Notes: a model not told the origin generated them from the letters alone. Shown: positions 50,839-60,565, numbered from the stretch's first letter. The stretch: 64,000 bases of DNA from Rubrivivax sp. (GCA_030653385.1 JAURZM010000079.1:207118-271117); one strand, 5' to 3'. Numbers and translations: made by a program.

Positions 50839-51528
50839 ATGGCCAAGGCATCAACCGCCAACTTCGAGATGAGCAGCCTGCTGGACAACGCTGCTTCCCA
50901 GTTTCGCAACCTCAACTCCAAGGAACCCGGCCAGTGGCCCGCCCTGCCCAAAGCTGCGGCTTGGCTGGCGGCGGTGGCTGCAGCCGTGGTCGCAGGCTGG
51001 TTCCTGGTGCTGTCGGCAGCCACCGAAGAGCTGGAAACCTCGCGCCTGAAAGAGCCGCGACTGAAAGAAGACTACGTGTCGCGCCTGCGTCAGGCCGTCA
51101 ACCTGAGCGAGTTGCGCAAACAGAAGCTGCAGGTTCAGGAATACGTCACCCAGCTCGAAAAACAACTGCCCGGCAAAGCTGAAATGGACGCCTTGCTGTC
51201 GGACATCAACCAGGCGGGCCTGGGCCGCGGCCTGCAGTTCGAACTGTTCCGCCCCGGGCAGATGCAGGTCAAGGACTACTACGCCGAACTGCCGATCTCG
51301 ATCCGTGTGAACGGCCGCTATCACGACATCGGCTCGTTTGCGGCTGACGTGGCCAACCTGTCGCGCATCGTGACCTTGCAGAACATCACCATCGCTCCTG
51401 CCTCGCCCCGCGACCCCGCCGCGGGCCTGGCCATGGAGGCCACCGCCCGCACCTACCGCTACCTGGACGCAACGGAAATCGCCGAGCAGCGGCAAGCAGC
51501 GGCCAAGGCTGCAGGAGCCAAGAAGTGA
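50839..51528 (+). CDS. pilO: Type IV pilus assembly protein PilO
   Basis: A 229-residue partner of PilN, with one membrane helix (AAAWLAAVAAAVVAGWFLVL), a coiled coil rich in Lys/Gln/Leu, and a periplasmic domain with LPISIRVNGRYHDIGSFAAD. It begins 7 bp after pilN and overlaps pilP by GTGA. Confidence 0.96.
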   Translation: MAKASTANFEMSSLLDNAASQFRNLNSKEPGQWPALPKAAAWLAAVAAAVVAGWFLVLSAATEELETSRLKEPRLKEDYVSRLRQAVNLSELRKQKLQVQEYVTQLEKQLPGKAEMDALLSDINQAGLGRGLQFELFRPGQMQVKDYYAELPISIRVNGRYHDIGSFAADVANLSRIVTLQNITIAPASPRDPAAGLAMEATARTYRYLDATEIAEQRQAAAKAAGAKK

Positions 51529-52058
51529 GGCGCCTGAACCTGATCGGGGTCCTGGGCCTGAGCGTGGTGCTGCTGGCGGCCTGCAGTGCTGAACACGACG
51601 AGCTCCGGCAGTGGATGGAACAGCAGCGGCGCGAGATCAAGCCCAGCGTGACCCCGTTGCAGGCACCCAAGAAATTCGACCCGCAGCCTTACACCTCGGC
51701 ACAAGCCGTCGACCCATTCAGCACCCAGAAACTGGCAGTTGCCCTCAAGCAAGAAGCCCGTCAGCCGAATTCCCTGTTGTCGGCCGAACTGAACCGGCGC
51801 AAGGAGCCCTTGGAGGCCTACCCCCTGGACAGCATGAGCATGGTTGGCAGTGTCAACAAACAAGGTCAACCCTACGCACTGCTGCGTGTCGACGCCTTGC
51901 TTTACCAGGTCAAGGTGGGCGACTACCTGGGCCAGAACTACGGACGCATCACCCGCATCGCCGAGACCGAGATCGCCCTGCGCGAAATCATTCAAGACGC
52001 TGCAGGCGAATGGATCGAACGCCCCGCCACGTTGCAACTCCAGGAGAGGGCGCGATGA
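51525..52058 (+). CDS. pilP: Type IV pilus lipoprotein PilP
   Basis: A 177-residue inner-membrane lipoprotein (lipobox LLAAC) connecting PilNO to the PilQ secretin. The C-terminal beta domain has YALLRVDALLYQVKVGDYLG and NYGRITRIAETEIALREI, typical of PilP. A GTG start with GGAG upstream overlaps the pilO stop; its stop overlaps the pilQ ATG. Confidence 0.95.
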   Translation: MRRLNLIGVLGLSVVLLAACSAEHDELRQWMEQQRREIKPSVTPLQAPKKFDPQPYTSAQAVDPFSTQKLAVALKQEARQPNSLLSAELNRRKEPLEAYPLDSMSMVGSVNKQGQPYALLRVDALLYQVKVGDYLGQNYGRITRIAETEIALREIIQDAAGEWIERPATLQLQERAR

Positions 52059-54241
52059 GGACCAATCAGGAGAACCCGACCATGTTCCACTGGCGAGCAG
52101 CTTTTGCCGCCGTCTGCACTTTTGTCGCCACCGCCGGTTCGCTGGTGGTGCCGACGACGGCGTGGGCGCAGAACGCAATCCAGTCGATCACCAGCAGCCA
52201 GCAGGCCGGGACCGAAGTGGTGCGGATCGAGCTTGCACAGCCGCTGCCAGCCGTCCCGACGGGCTTTTCGATCCAGTCGCCTCCCCGCATCGCGATCGAT
52301 CTGCCGGGTGTATCCAACGCCATGGGCCGCAACAACGTCGAGGTCAACCAGGGCAATCTGCGCTCGGTGGCCGTGGCCCAGGCGGGCGACCGCACGCGCC
52401 TGGTGCTCAACCTCAAACAGGCCTCGAGCTACCGCGCTTCGATTCAAGGCACGACCCTGTTGCTGGTGCTGGATGGCAGCGGTCCGGCCGTGGCATCGGC
52501 AGAACAGCCGGTTCAGTTTGCGCCGCCGCAGAACGCCGACACACAGCCGCTGCGCGAAGTGGACTTCCGCCGCGGCGCCGATGGCGCCGGCCGGGTGATC
52601 GTCAGCCTGCCCAACACCCAGGTGGGCGTGGATATTCGTCAGCAAGGCCAGTCGCTGGTGGTGGAGTTCCTGCGTTCAACATTGCCTGAACAGCTGCGCC
52701 GGCGCCTGGACGTGTCCGACTTCGGCACGCCAGTCAAGACCATCGCCACCTTCCAGAACGGTGACCGTGTGCGCATGGTGGTCGAACCCACCGGTGCCTG
52801 GGAACACAGCGCCTACCAGACCGACAACCAGTTCGTGCTGGAGGTGCGCCCGGTCAAGATCGACCCCAACAAGCTCACGCAGGGCCCTGGCTTCCAGGGC
52901 GAGAAGCTCAGCCTGAACTTCCAGAACATCGAGGTCCGTGCGCTGCTGCAGGTGATCGCCGACTTCACCAACTTCAACGTCGTCACCAGCGACACCGTGA
53001 CCGGCACCGTCACGCTGCGCCTGAAAGACGTGCCCTGGGACCAGGCGCTGGACATCATCCTGCAGAGCAAGGGCCTGGGCGTGCGCAAAAACGGCAATGT
53101 GCTGTGGATTGCGCCGAAGGACGAGTTGGCGGCCAAGGAACAGGTCGACCTCGAGTCCAAGAAGAAGATTGCCGACCTGGAGCCGACCCGCACGCAGTCC
53201 TTCCAGCTCAACTACACCAAGGCTGAAGAAGTGGCCAAGGGCCTCACGGGCCTGGCCCTGTCCGGTGGCACCAGCGCCCCCGGCCAGAGCAACCGCATCC
53301 TGTCGCCGCGTGGCAGCGTGATCTTCGAAACCCGCACCAACCAGCTGTTCGTGACCGACGTGCCCAGCAAGCTGGAAGAAATCCAGTCCATGATCGCCAA
53401 GATCGACATCCCGGTGCGCCAGGTGCTGATCGAGGCCCGCATCGTGGAAGCCGACGACAGCTTCGGCCGTTCGCTGGGCATCAAGCTGGGTGGCACCGAC
53501 CTGCGTGGCTTGCGGGGTGGCATCCCTGGATACGGCGTTGGCGGCAACAACTACGTGACCATCGGCGGCAACTACTCGAACGTGGGTGTGCAGACCAGCC
53601 AGACACCGAACACGAGCACCAGCTACACACCCGATTCGCAGTTCATCAACCTGCCGGCGAACACCACGGCGTTTGGCGGCACCAGCGCGGCGACTTTTGC
53701 GCTGTCGCTCTTCGGCGCCACGGCCAACCGTTTCCTGAACCTGGAAATCTCCGCACTCGAAGCCGAAGGCAAGGGCAACGTGGTGTCGAGCCCGCGTGTC
53801 ATCACCGCCGACCAGACCAAGGCGCGCATCGAGCAGGGCGAAGAAATTCCCTACCAGCAGGCCACGTCCAGCGGCGCCACCTCGGTGGCGTTCAAGAAAG
53901 CCAGCCTGCGCCTGGAAGTGACGCCGCAGATCACGCCCGAAGGCAACGTGATCCTGGACCTGGAGGTCAACAAGGACAGCCGCGGCGCGCTGACCGCCGC
54001 CGGCCCGGCCATCAACACCAAGCAGGTGAAGACCCAGGTGCTGGTGGAAAACGGTGGCACCGTGGTCATCGGCGGCATCTTCACGCAGGACGAGCTGAGT
54101 GAAGTCAACAAGGTGCCGCTGCTCGGCGACATTCCTTTCCTCGGCCTTCTGTTCCAGAACCGGGTGAAGAGCACACGCAAGACCGAGATGCTGGTCTTCA
54201 TCACCCCCAAGATCGTGACCGACCGCTCGGCGGCGCGCTGA
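52055..54241 (+). CDS. pilQ: Type IV pilus secretin PilQ
   Basis: A 728-residue outer-membrane secretin. A signal peptide ends near VVPTTAWAQ. Two AMIN-type domains follow (about 35-250; for example PPRIAIDLPGV). The N0/STN domain is LNFQNIEVRALLQVIADFTN, and the secretin core ends VPLLGDIPFLGLLFQNR. ATG 52055 overlaps the pilP stop; ATG 52082, also with an AGGAG, is an alternative start. No downstream terminator is seen before the next gene. Confidence 0.97.
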   Translation: MRTNQENPTMFHWRAAFAAVCTFVATAGSLVVPTTAWAQNAIQSITSSQQAGTEVVRIELAQPLPAVPTGFSIQSPPRIAIDLPGVSNAMGRNNVEVNQGNLRSVAVAQAGDRTRLVLNLKQASSYRASIQGTTLLLVLDGSGPAVASAEQPVQFAPPQNADTQPLREVDFRRGADGAGRVIVSLPNTQVGVDIRQQGQSLVVEFLRSTLPEQLRRRLDVSDFGTPVKTIATFQNGDRVRMVVEPTGAWEHSAYQTDNQFVLEVRPVKIDPNKLTQGPGFQGEKLSLNFQNIEVRALLQVIADFTNFNVVTSDTVTGTVTLRLKDVPWDQALDIILQSKGLGVRKNGNVLWIAPKDELAAKEQVDLESKKKIADLEPTRTQSFQLNYTKAEEVAKGLTGLALSGGTSAPGQSNRILSPRGSVIFETRTNQLFVTDVPSKLEEIQSMIAKIDIPVRQVLIEARIVEADDSFGRSLGIKLGGTDLRGLRGGIPGYGVGGNNYVTIGGNYSNVGVQTSQTPNTSTSYTPDSQFINLPANTTAFGGTSAATFALSLFGATANRFLNLEISALEAEGKGNVVSSPRVITADQTKARIEQGEEIPYQQATSSGATSVAFKKASLRLEVTPQITPEGNVILDLEVNKDSRGALTAAGPAINTKQVKTQVLVENGGTVVIGGIFTQDELSEVNKVPLLGDIPFLGLLFQNRVKSTRKTEMLVFITPKIVTDRSAAR

Positions 54242-54302
54242 TGACATCGCGCGGCGGCCCCTGCATGTTCAGCACGGACCGCCTCGCTCCAGGAACCAGA
54301 CC

Positions 54303-56846
54303 ATGAAGATGTTGCAACGCCTGCTCTCTCTTATGGCATTGCTCGCCCTGGCCGCTTGTGGCGGCGGCGGCGGCAATGCTGGCAACCCCGGCTTCGGAGA
54401 CGGCGCCGGAGGGGGTGGCGGTGGTGGTGGAGGCGGCACTGTCACGCCCGTGGTGACGATCGAGCTGGGCCTGATCGACGGCGCCGGCGCTGCATCGTCC
54501 AATGTGCTGGCCGGGTCACCGCTGCGCGCTCGTGCCGTGTTGCGCCGCAATGGCGAGGCGGTTGCCAACGAAATCGTGCAGTTCGCCGCCGAGCAATCGA
54601 GTGAGCTGGTGCGCATCGACCCCAACTCGGGATCGCAACTCACCGATGCCAGCGGCGTCGCCATCGTCACTGTTTCGTCCCTGGGAACGGCATCGGGCGC
54701 GGGTCGCATCCGTGCCAGCGCAACGGTAGGCACCGTCAGTGCCTCCAACGCCACCAATTTCTTTGCCAGTGCGGGCTCGACCACGCCGCCATCGACTCTC
54801 ACGCTGGGTCCCATTGCCATCGGCTCGAGCACGGTGTCGGCCTACGGCACCACGGGTGTCCGCGTGCAGGTGCTGCAAGCCGGCGTGCCCTACACCGCGG
54901 GCTTGGTGACGGTGAACTTCACCTCTTCGTGCGCTTCGGGCAAGGCCACCATCACACCCACGGCCAGCACCCAGCCAGACGGTTTTGCGGTGGCCACCTT
55001 CGTGGACAACGGATGCGCTCAGACAGCGGCCACCGCAGTCACCATCACGGCGTCGATCTCGACCGACACCGAATCGGGCACCCTGAACGTTCTGTCCCCC
55101 ACCACGGGCAGCCTGCGCTTCCTGTCAGTGGTTCCTTCGGACAAGTCGATCACCTTGCGTGGCCAGGGCGGCAACGGCCGCCAGGAAAACGCCACCGTCA
55201 CCTTCCAGCTCGTTGACGTGGCGGGTCAGGGCGTGGGCAATGCCGATGTCTGTTTCGACAGCTCGACCTACATCGGCAGCCTCAATATCGACGGCTTCGG
55301 TCCCGGGGCATTGCCATCGTCGCCCGGCTCCACGGCGCTGTGCGGCGCCGACAGCCTGAGCGTCATCCGCTACGTCAAGCGTACCAATCCAGATGGCACG
55401 GTGGTGGTGCAGGTGAACTCTGGCACGGTGCCCACGCCGGTTCGCGTGCGTGCACGCGCCGTTTACCCGTCGACCAGCAGCGTGGCGTTGGAGAGCTTCT
55501 CGGACACCTTGTCTGTGTCCACCGGGCTGCCGCTGCAGCGTTCCTTCTCGCTGTCCGTGGACAAGGCCAACATCGACGGCGGCAATTTCGACGGCGAGGT
55601 GGCGGTGGTCACCGTGCGCCTGGCGGATCAGTTCTCCAACCCGGTGCCCGACGGCACGGTGGTCAACTTCATCGGCTCAGGTGCGTCGGTCTGCACGTCC
55701 AACAATGGGTCTTGCCGCACGACCAATGGTGCCTGCTCTTGCAACGTGGTGTCGCAGGCCCGCCGACCGCTGGACAATCGTGTCATCGTGACCGCTTACG
55801 CAGTGGGACTGGAAGACTTTGACGACCAGAACGGCGACAACCTCTACACCCCCGGCACTGACCCTTTCTATGACTTGGGCGATGCCTATGTCGACGCGAA
55901 CAAAGACGGCATCCCGAGCTCTGCCACGATCAACAGCGACACGGACATCCTGATCCCGTACCAAAATCCGAGCGCCTTCACGCCTGGCGGCGACGGCGCA
56001 CGCGGCACCGCGCACATTCGGGCATCGACGGTCATCTACCTCAGCCGCTCGTCGTCCCTCGGTGATCCAACGGTGGTCGTGCCACTGGCCAACTTGAGTC
56101 GCGAGAACTCGCTGACGGCGGCCACCAGCTCCAGCCCCTTCGTGCGCTTGCAGCCCTTCTGCCCTTCCGGGGTGCCCGTGCCTCAAACCACGATCACCAC
56201 CTACCTCGACGACGGCATCGGTAACCCGATGGCGGCAGCGACGTCCTTGGCAGCAGCCGACCCCTCGACGAACATCTCCACGGGTGGATTCCGGCCGGCA
56301 TCGGTGCTGGCTGTCGGTGCCCGTGGCCCGTTTGCTTCACTGGATCTGCCCAACCTGCCCAAGATCACACCCTGGTCGACGACCACCACCAACGTCATAG
56401 CAACACCTCACTCGATCACGGTGCGAGGGGTCGAAGACAAGTGCTCGGGTGAAGGCTCCTTCTCACTGCAGGTGACCTCGCCAAGGGGCGGAGCAGCCAG
56501 TGCACGCATCCTTTACGAGGGCGAACCACGGAGCGTGGGGCGCGCGGCCTTCGATGTGCGTTATCGCAATGTCGTCAGCTTCACTGCCACCCAGGGAGCT
56601 GGTGGTTCCGGCGTCATCGCCGTTCAAGGCAACAGCTGGATCGGTTCTGCTGACCGATTGGCCGCTGGCGCCACCTCGGCCGTCAACTGCGGTCGGGTCG
56701 GTGTAGCAGCCAGCGCCGGTGGCACACCGGGCGCTTTCAGCTGCTCTTATGGTGCAGGCGCCTCCGGCACAGTCTCGATCACCTACACAGTGACAGACTC
56801 CGCTGGTTCCAGCTATTCGAACAGCACATCAGTCCTGATTCCCTGA
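54303..56846 (+). CDS. Large Ig-like-domain lipoprotein directly downstream of pilQ
   Basis: An 847-residue lipoprotein (MKMLQRLLSLMALLALAAC, Cys19). A Gly-rich linker (about 20-45, including ten Gly in a row) leads to repeated bacterial Ig-like (Big_1-type) domains, marked by VLAGSPLRARAVLRRNGEAV, SAYGTTGVRVQVLQAG and VRLADQFSNPVPDGTVV. Calcium-loop-like stretches DDQNGDNLYTPGTD and DANKDGIPSS lie near 510-540, and Cys pairs are frequent. It is 61 bp after pilQ, before aroK. The exact function is unknown; surface adhesion or pilus association is plausible. Codon use is a little less GC-biased than its neighbours. Confidence 0.8.
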   Translation: MKMLQRLLSLMALLALAACGGGGGNAGNPGFGDGAGGGGGGGGGGTVTPVVTIELGLIDGAGAASSNVLAGSPLRARAVLRRNGEAVANEIVQFAAEQSSELVRIDPNSGSQLTDASGVAIVTVSSLGTASGAGRIRASATVGTVSASNATNFFASAGSTTPPSTLTLGPIAIGSSTVSAYGTTGVRVQVLQAGVPYTAGLVTVNFTSSCASGKATITPTASTQPDGFAVATFVDNGCAQTAATAVTITASISTDTESGTLNVLSPTTGSLRFLSVVPSDKSITLRGQGGNGRQENATVTFQLVDVAGQGVGNADVCFDSSTYIGSLNIDGFGPGALPSSPGSTALCGADSLSVIRYVKRTNPDGTVVVQVNSGTVPTPVRVRARAVYPSTSSVALESFSDTLSVSTGLPLQRSFSLSVDKANIDGGNFDGEVAVVTVRLADQFSNPVPDGTVVNFIGSGASVCTSNNGSCRTTNGACSCNVVSQARRPLDNRVIVTAYAVGLEDFDDQNGDNLYTPGTDPFYDLGDAYVDANKDGIPSSATINSDTDILIPYQNPSAFTPGGDGARGTAHIRASTVIYLSRSSSLGDPTVVVPLANLSRENSLTAATSSSPFVRLQPFCPSGVPVPQTTITTYLDDGIGNPMAAATSLAAADPSTNISTGGFRPASVLAVGARGPFASLDLPNLPKITPWSTTTTNVIATPHSITVRGVEDKCSGEGSFSLQVTSPRGGAASARILYEGEPRSVGRAAFDVRYRNVVSFTATQGAGGSGVIAVQGNSWIGSADRLAAGATSAVNCGRVGVAASAGGTPGAFSCSYGAGASGTVSITYTVTDSAGSSYSNSTSVLIP

Positions 56847-56860
56847 CCCGGTCAGTCCCC

Positions 56861-57451
56861 GTGCGAGCAAACAGCGAAGGTGCCGCAGGCACCCCGCTGC
56901 GCATCTCTCTGGTGGGCATGCCCGGCTGCGGCAAATCCACCGTCGGCCGCCACCTGGCGCGCCAGCTGGGCTTGAAGTTCCTGGACAGCGATACCGAGAT
57001 CGAACGCCGGCTGGGCATGCCCATCCGCGACTGTTTCGAGCAGCGCGGTGAAAATGCCTTCCGCGACATCGAGCAGGACGTGATCGAGGACCTGACGGGT
57101 CAGCCGGGCGTGCTGTTGGCCACCGGCGGCGGCGCTGTGCTGCGGCCCTCCAACCGCGAGGCCCTGCACTCGCGCAGCCACGTGTTTTACCTCCGGGCCA
57201 CCCCCGAAGAGTTGCACCGCCGGCTGCGGCACGACACCCACCGGCCCCTTCTGCAAGTGGAAGACCCGCTGCGGCGACTGCGCGAGCTTTACCGCGAACG
57301 CGATCCCTTGTATCGCCGCACCGCGCACTTCGTGGTCGAAGCGGCGCGGCCATCGGTGCCCGCCTTGCTGGGCATGGTGCTGATGCAGCTGGAAATGGCC
57401 GGCCTGGTCGACCCTGGTCAGGTGCCGTCGCCCATCGGTCCGGCCGCCTGA
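56861..57451 (+). CDS. aroK: Shikimate kinase
   Basis: A 196-residue kinase of the chorismate pathway. The P-loop is LVGMPGCGKSTVG, the shikimate-binding region includes FLDSDTEIERRLG and FRDIEQDVIEDL, and ATGGGAVL is the Walker-B-like motif. A GTG at 56861 is the start, giving a 13-residue N-terminal extension. Followed by aroB, as in most proteobacteria. Confidence 0.96.
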   Translation: MRANSEGAAGTPLRISLVGMPGCGKSTVGRHLARQLGLKFLDSDTEIERRLGMPIRDCFEQRGENAFRDIEQDVIEDLTGQPGVLLATGGGAVLRPSNREALHSRSHVFYLRATPEELHRRLRHDTHRPLLQVEDPLRRLRELYRERDPLYRRTAHFVVEAARPSVPALLGMVLMQLEMAGLVDPGQVPSPIGPAA

Positions 57452-57521
57452 TCGCGACCGACCCAGCAGCCACACGGCCACGTGCAGGGCGCACCGCACA
57501 GCGGCCGTACACTTCGCGCCC

Positions 57522-58670
57522 ATGCAAACCAGCGCCCACGAAGGCCATCAAGCGGCCACGCCCTGCGATGCCGTGCAGGTGCTCACCCCCGGCCACCGCT
57601 ACGACATCCTGATCGGCGCCGGGCTGCTGGGTGCAGCCGCTGCCTGGCAAGACCTGCCGCGTGCCCTGCATGCCGTCGTGGTCAGCAACCCCACGGTGCA
57701 TGCCCACTATGGCCAGGCCCTGCAACTGGCGCTGATGGCGCGCTACCCCAAGGTCAGCACCGTGCTGCTGCCCGACGGCGAACAGCACAAAAACTGGACT
57801 TCGCTGAACCTCATCTTCGACCACCTGCTGGCCACGGGCTGCGACCGCAAGACCGTGCTCTTTGCGCTGGGCGGCGGCGTGGTGGGCGACATCACGGGCT
57901 TTGCGGCGGCCACCTACATGCGCGGCGTGCCCTTTGTGCAGGTGCCCACCACCTTGCTGGCCCAGGTGGATTCTTCCGTCGGTGGCAAGACGGCCATCAA
58001 CCACCCGCTGGGCAAGAACATGGTGGGTGCTTTCTACCAGCCGCAACGGGTGCTGTGCGACCTGGCCACGCTGGACACCCTGCCCGATCGCGAGTTGCGC
58101 GCCGGCCTGGCCGAAGTCATCAAGTACGGCCCGATCGCCGACATGGCGTTCCTGGACTGGATCGAAGGCCAGCTCGACGCCCTGCTGTCACGCGACCGCC
58201 AAGCGGTGGCCCACGCGGTGCGGCGCTCCTGCGAGATCAAGGCCCGGGTCGTCGGTCAGGACGAACGCGAAAGTGGTCTGCGCGCCATCTTGAACTTCGG
58301 CCACACCTTTGGCCACGCCATCGAAACCGGCATGGGCTACGGCCAGTGGCTGCATGGCGAAGCGGTGGCCTGCGGCATGGTGATCGCGGCCGACCTGTCG
58401 GCTGAGCTGGGCCTGGTCGACCGCAGCCTGGCCACGCGCCTGCTGCAGCTGATCGAACGGGCCGGCCTGCCAACGCAGGCGCCGCCCATGCCGATGTCGC
58501 AGTGGTTCGAGCTGATGGCCGTGGACAAAAAAGCCGCCGATGGCGACATCCGCTATGTGCTGCTGTGCGCCCCGGGCCAGGCCCGCATGCAGGCCGCGCC
58601 GGCCGACGTGGTCGAACGTGTGATCCGGCGCCACACTCGCGAGCCTGGCACCGCAGCCCCGCCGGCGTGA
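57522..58670 (+). CDS. aroB: 3-dehydroquinate synthase
   Basis: A 382-residue NAD- and metal-dependent enzyme, the second step of the shikimate pathway. NAD-binding ALGGGVVGDITGFAAATYMR, metal-binding residues in EVIKYGPIAD, LNFGHTFGHAIE and HGEAVACGM are typical. An N-terminal extension of about 15 residues precedes the domain. Its TGA overlaps the GTG of the next gene. Confidence 0.97.
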   Translation: MQTSAHEGHQAATPCDAVQVLTPGHRYDILIGAGLLGAAAAWQDLPRALHAVVVSNPTVHAHYGQALQLALMARYPKVSTVLLPDGEQHKNWTSLNLIFDHLLATGCDRKTVLFALGGGVVGDITGFAAATYMRGVPFVQVPTTLLAQVDSSVGGKTAINHPLGKNMVGAFYQPQRVLCDLATLDTLPDRELRAGLAEVIKYGPIADMAFLDWIEGQLDALLSRDRQAVAHAVRRSCEIKARVVGQDERESGLRAILNFGHTFGHAIETGMGYGQWLHGEAVACGMVIAADLSAELGLVDRSLATRLLQLIERAGLPTQAPPMPMSQWFELMAVDKKAADGDIRYVLLCAPGQARMQAAPADVVERVIRRHTREPGTAAPPA

Positions 58671-59881
58671 ACCTGGACGCCCTTGCCCCCTGGGCCTGCG
58701 ACCCCCGCCAATCGCGCGGCCGGCGCCGGCCCGAACCCGCGGCCGACAGCCGCAACGAACACCAGCGCGACCGAGACCGCATCGTGCACAGCACGGCTTT
58801 CAGGCGGCTGGTCTACAAGACCCAGGTTTTCATCAACCACGAAGGCGACCTTTTCCGCACCCGGCTGACCCACTCGCTGGAAGTGGCGCAACTGGGGCGC
58901 TCGGTGGCGCGTGTGCTGCGTCTCAACGAAGACCTGGTCGAAGCCATCGCGCTGGCCCACGACCTGGGCCACACGCCCTTCGGCCATGCCGGGCAGGACG
59001 CGCTGCAGGTGTGCATGGCCGACCACGGCGGCTTCGAACACAACCTGCAAAGCCTGCGCGTGGTGGACAGCCTGGAGATCCGCTACGCCAACTTCGACGG
59101 CCTGAACCTGACGTTCGAAACCCGCGAAGGCATCCTGAAACACTGCTCTCGCGCCCATGCCGTGAGGCTGCTGGAAACCGAGCCCGACGGACCGGCTGCG
59201 CGGTTTGTGCAGGGCGGGCAGCCGGGGCTCGAGGCACAACTGGTCAACCTGGCCGACGAGCTGGCCTACAACTCGCACGACGTGGACGACGGCGTGCGCT
59301 CGGGTCTGATCACGCTGGACCAACTGCTGGAAGTGCCCTTGATCGCCCACTGGCACGCCCAGGTGCTGGCCGATCACCCCGGTGTGGCTGGACGGCGGCT
59401 CTTGCACGAGGTCTTGCGGCGCATGTTGTCCGCCCAGGTGCATGACCTTTGCCAGGCCACCCAGGCGGCCGTGCTGGCTGCGCAAGCCGGCTGGCGGGCA
59501 AATCGCCTGCCTGAAAACGCACTCGGGGCCCCGTGTTTTGATGTCGATGAAGTGCGCCAGCAAGCACCAGTGGCCACGCTGAGCGCAGGCCTGCGCGAGC
59601 AGACCACCGCGCTGAAGCGCTTTCTCTTTCGCGAGCTTTACCGCCATCCCCAGGTCGCCCGCATGACAGCACTGGGGCGCAGCGTGGTCGCCGACCTGTT
59701 TGCCGCCTACCTGGACCGGCCAGCCGAAATGTCACCCGACTTCGCCGCGAGCCCCGAACGGCCCCGCGCCGTGGCCGACTACATCGCCGGCATGACCGAT
59801 CGCTTTGCGCTGCGCGAACACGAAAGGCTCACCGGACGGCGGCTCTTTGCCGAAGCTGCGCTGCAGCCAGGCACCCACTGA
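58667..59881 (+). CDS. dGTPase-like HD-domain triphosphohydrolase
   Basis: A 404-residue HD-domain dNTP triphosphohydrolase of the Dgt-like type. The HD motif is present as RLTHSLEVAQ, ALAHDLGHTPFGHAG and YNSHDVDDGV, with the family start SRNEHQRDRDRIVHSTAFRR. It starts at a GTG overlapping the aroB stop. The aroK-aroB-dgt order toward gltB is common in Burkholderiales. Confidence 0.92.
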   Translation: MNLDALAPWACDPRQSRGRRRPEPAADSRNEHQRDRDRIVHSTAFRRLVYKTQVFINHEGDLFRTRLTHSLEVAQLGRSVARVLRLNEDLVEAIALAHDLGHTPFGHAGQDALQVCMADHGGFEHNLQSLRVVDSLEIRYANFDGLNLTFETREGILKHCSRAHAVRLLETEPDGPAARFVQGGQPGLEAQLVNLADELAYNSHDVDDGVRSGLITLDQLLEVPLIAHWHAQVLADHPGVAGRRLLHEVLRRMLSAQVHDLCQATQAAVLAAQAGWRANRLPENALGAPCFDVDEVRQQAPVATLSAGLREQTTALKRFLFRELYRHPQVARMTALGRSVVADLFAAYLDRPAEMSPDFAASPERPRAVADYIAGMTDRFALREHERLTGRRLFAEAALQPGTH

Positions 59882-59887
59882 GGCGCC

Positions 59888-60565
59888 ATGGCCCGCCTGC
59901 CGCGCCTGGCCCTTGCCGGGCACACCCACTGGGTGGTGCAGTTGTCGCACCAGGCGCTGACGCCCTTTGTCGATGAGCAGGACAGGATGCAGTACCTGGC
60001 CGCATTGCAGCTGGCAGCGCAGCAGGAAGACGTGCAATTGCTGGCCTACGCCCTGTGTGACGGCGCGGTGCACCTGCTGCTCACACCCAGGGAAGGCCCG
60101 TCGCTGGGCCGCTTGATGCAAGCCGTCGGGCGCCGTTACGTGAGTGCCCACCATCGCAGACACGGCGGCAGTGGAACGCTGTGGAACGGGCGCTTCCGCT
60201 GCGCGGTGGTCGAACCTGGTGCCACGCTGCTGGAGGTCTTGTGTTTCATCGACAGCCAGGGTGCGGACATCTCGCGCACCGGCCAGCGCCACCGCACCGT
60301 CGGTGAAACGGCGGGCCCGGCCGTGCCCGCGCTGGCCGACCCGCCGGCGTACTGGGCGCTGGGCAACACACCCTTCGACCGCCAGGCTGCCTGGCGCCAG
60401 CGCCTGGCCGATGGCCTGAACCCTGCCCGCACCGATGCCCTGTTGAAAGCAGCCTTGGGCAGCTGGGCTGTGGGGTCAGCCGCTTTTGCGCAGACCGTGG
60501 CCGAGGCTGCAGCTCGCCCGGCCGCACCACGACCCCGAGGGCGCCCCCGCCGCACAGCAGCCTGA
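59888..60565 (+). CDS. Degenerate REP-associated tyrosine transposase (Y1/HUH family), probably inactive
   Basis: A 225-residue protein of the RAYT/Y1 transposase family: start ARLPRLALAGHTHWVVQ, then LAYALCDGAVHLLLTP, GRLMQAVGRRYV and GTLWNGRFRC. The canonical family motif is NHVHLLLTP; here it is GAVHLLLTP, so the first HUH His is Ala60. At the catalytic Tyr region the sequence is LCFIDSQGAD, with Phe120 where family members have Tyr. The end is a basic Pro/Arg tail. It is 6 bp after the dgt-like gene and has no recognisable flanking repeats except a 3' remnant. It may be domesticated. Confidence 0.8.
   Translation: MARLPRLALAGHTHWVVQLSHQALTPFVDEQDRMQYLAALQLAAQQEDVQLLAYALCDGAVHLLLTPREGPSLGRLMQAVGRRYVSAHHRRHGGSGTLWNGRFRCAVVEPGATLLEVLCFIDSQGADISRTGQRHRTVGETAGPAVPALADPPAYWALGNTPFDRQAAWRQRLADGLNPARTDALLKAALGSWAVGSAAFAQTVAEAAARPAAPRPRGRPRRTAA

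Noticed and set aside
51611..52054. Upstream in-frame extension of pilQ
   Set aside because: It is out of frame within pilP. The ATG at 52055 overlaps the pilP stop and opens a signal peptide.
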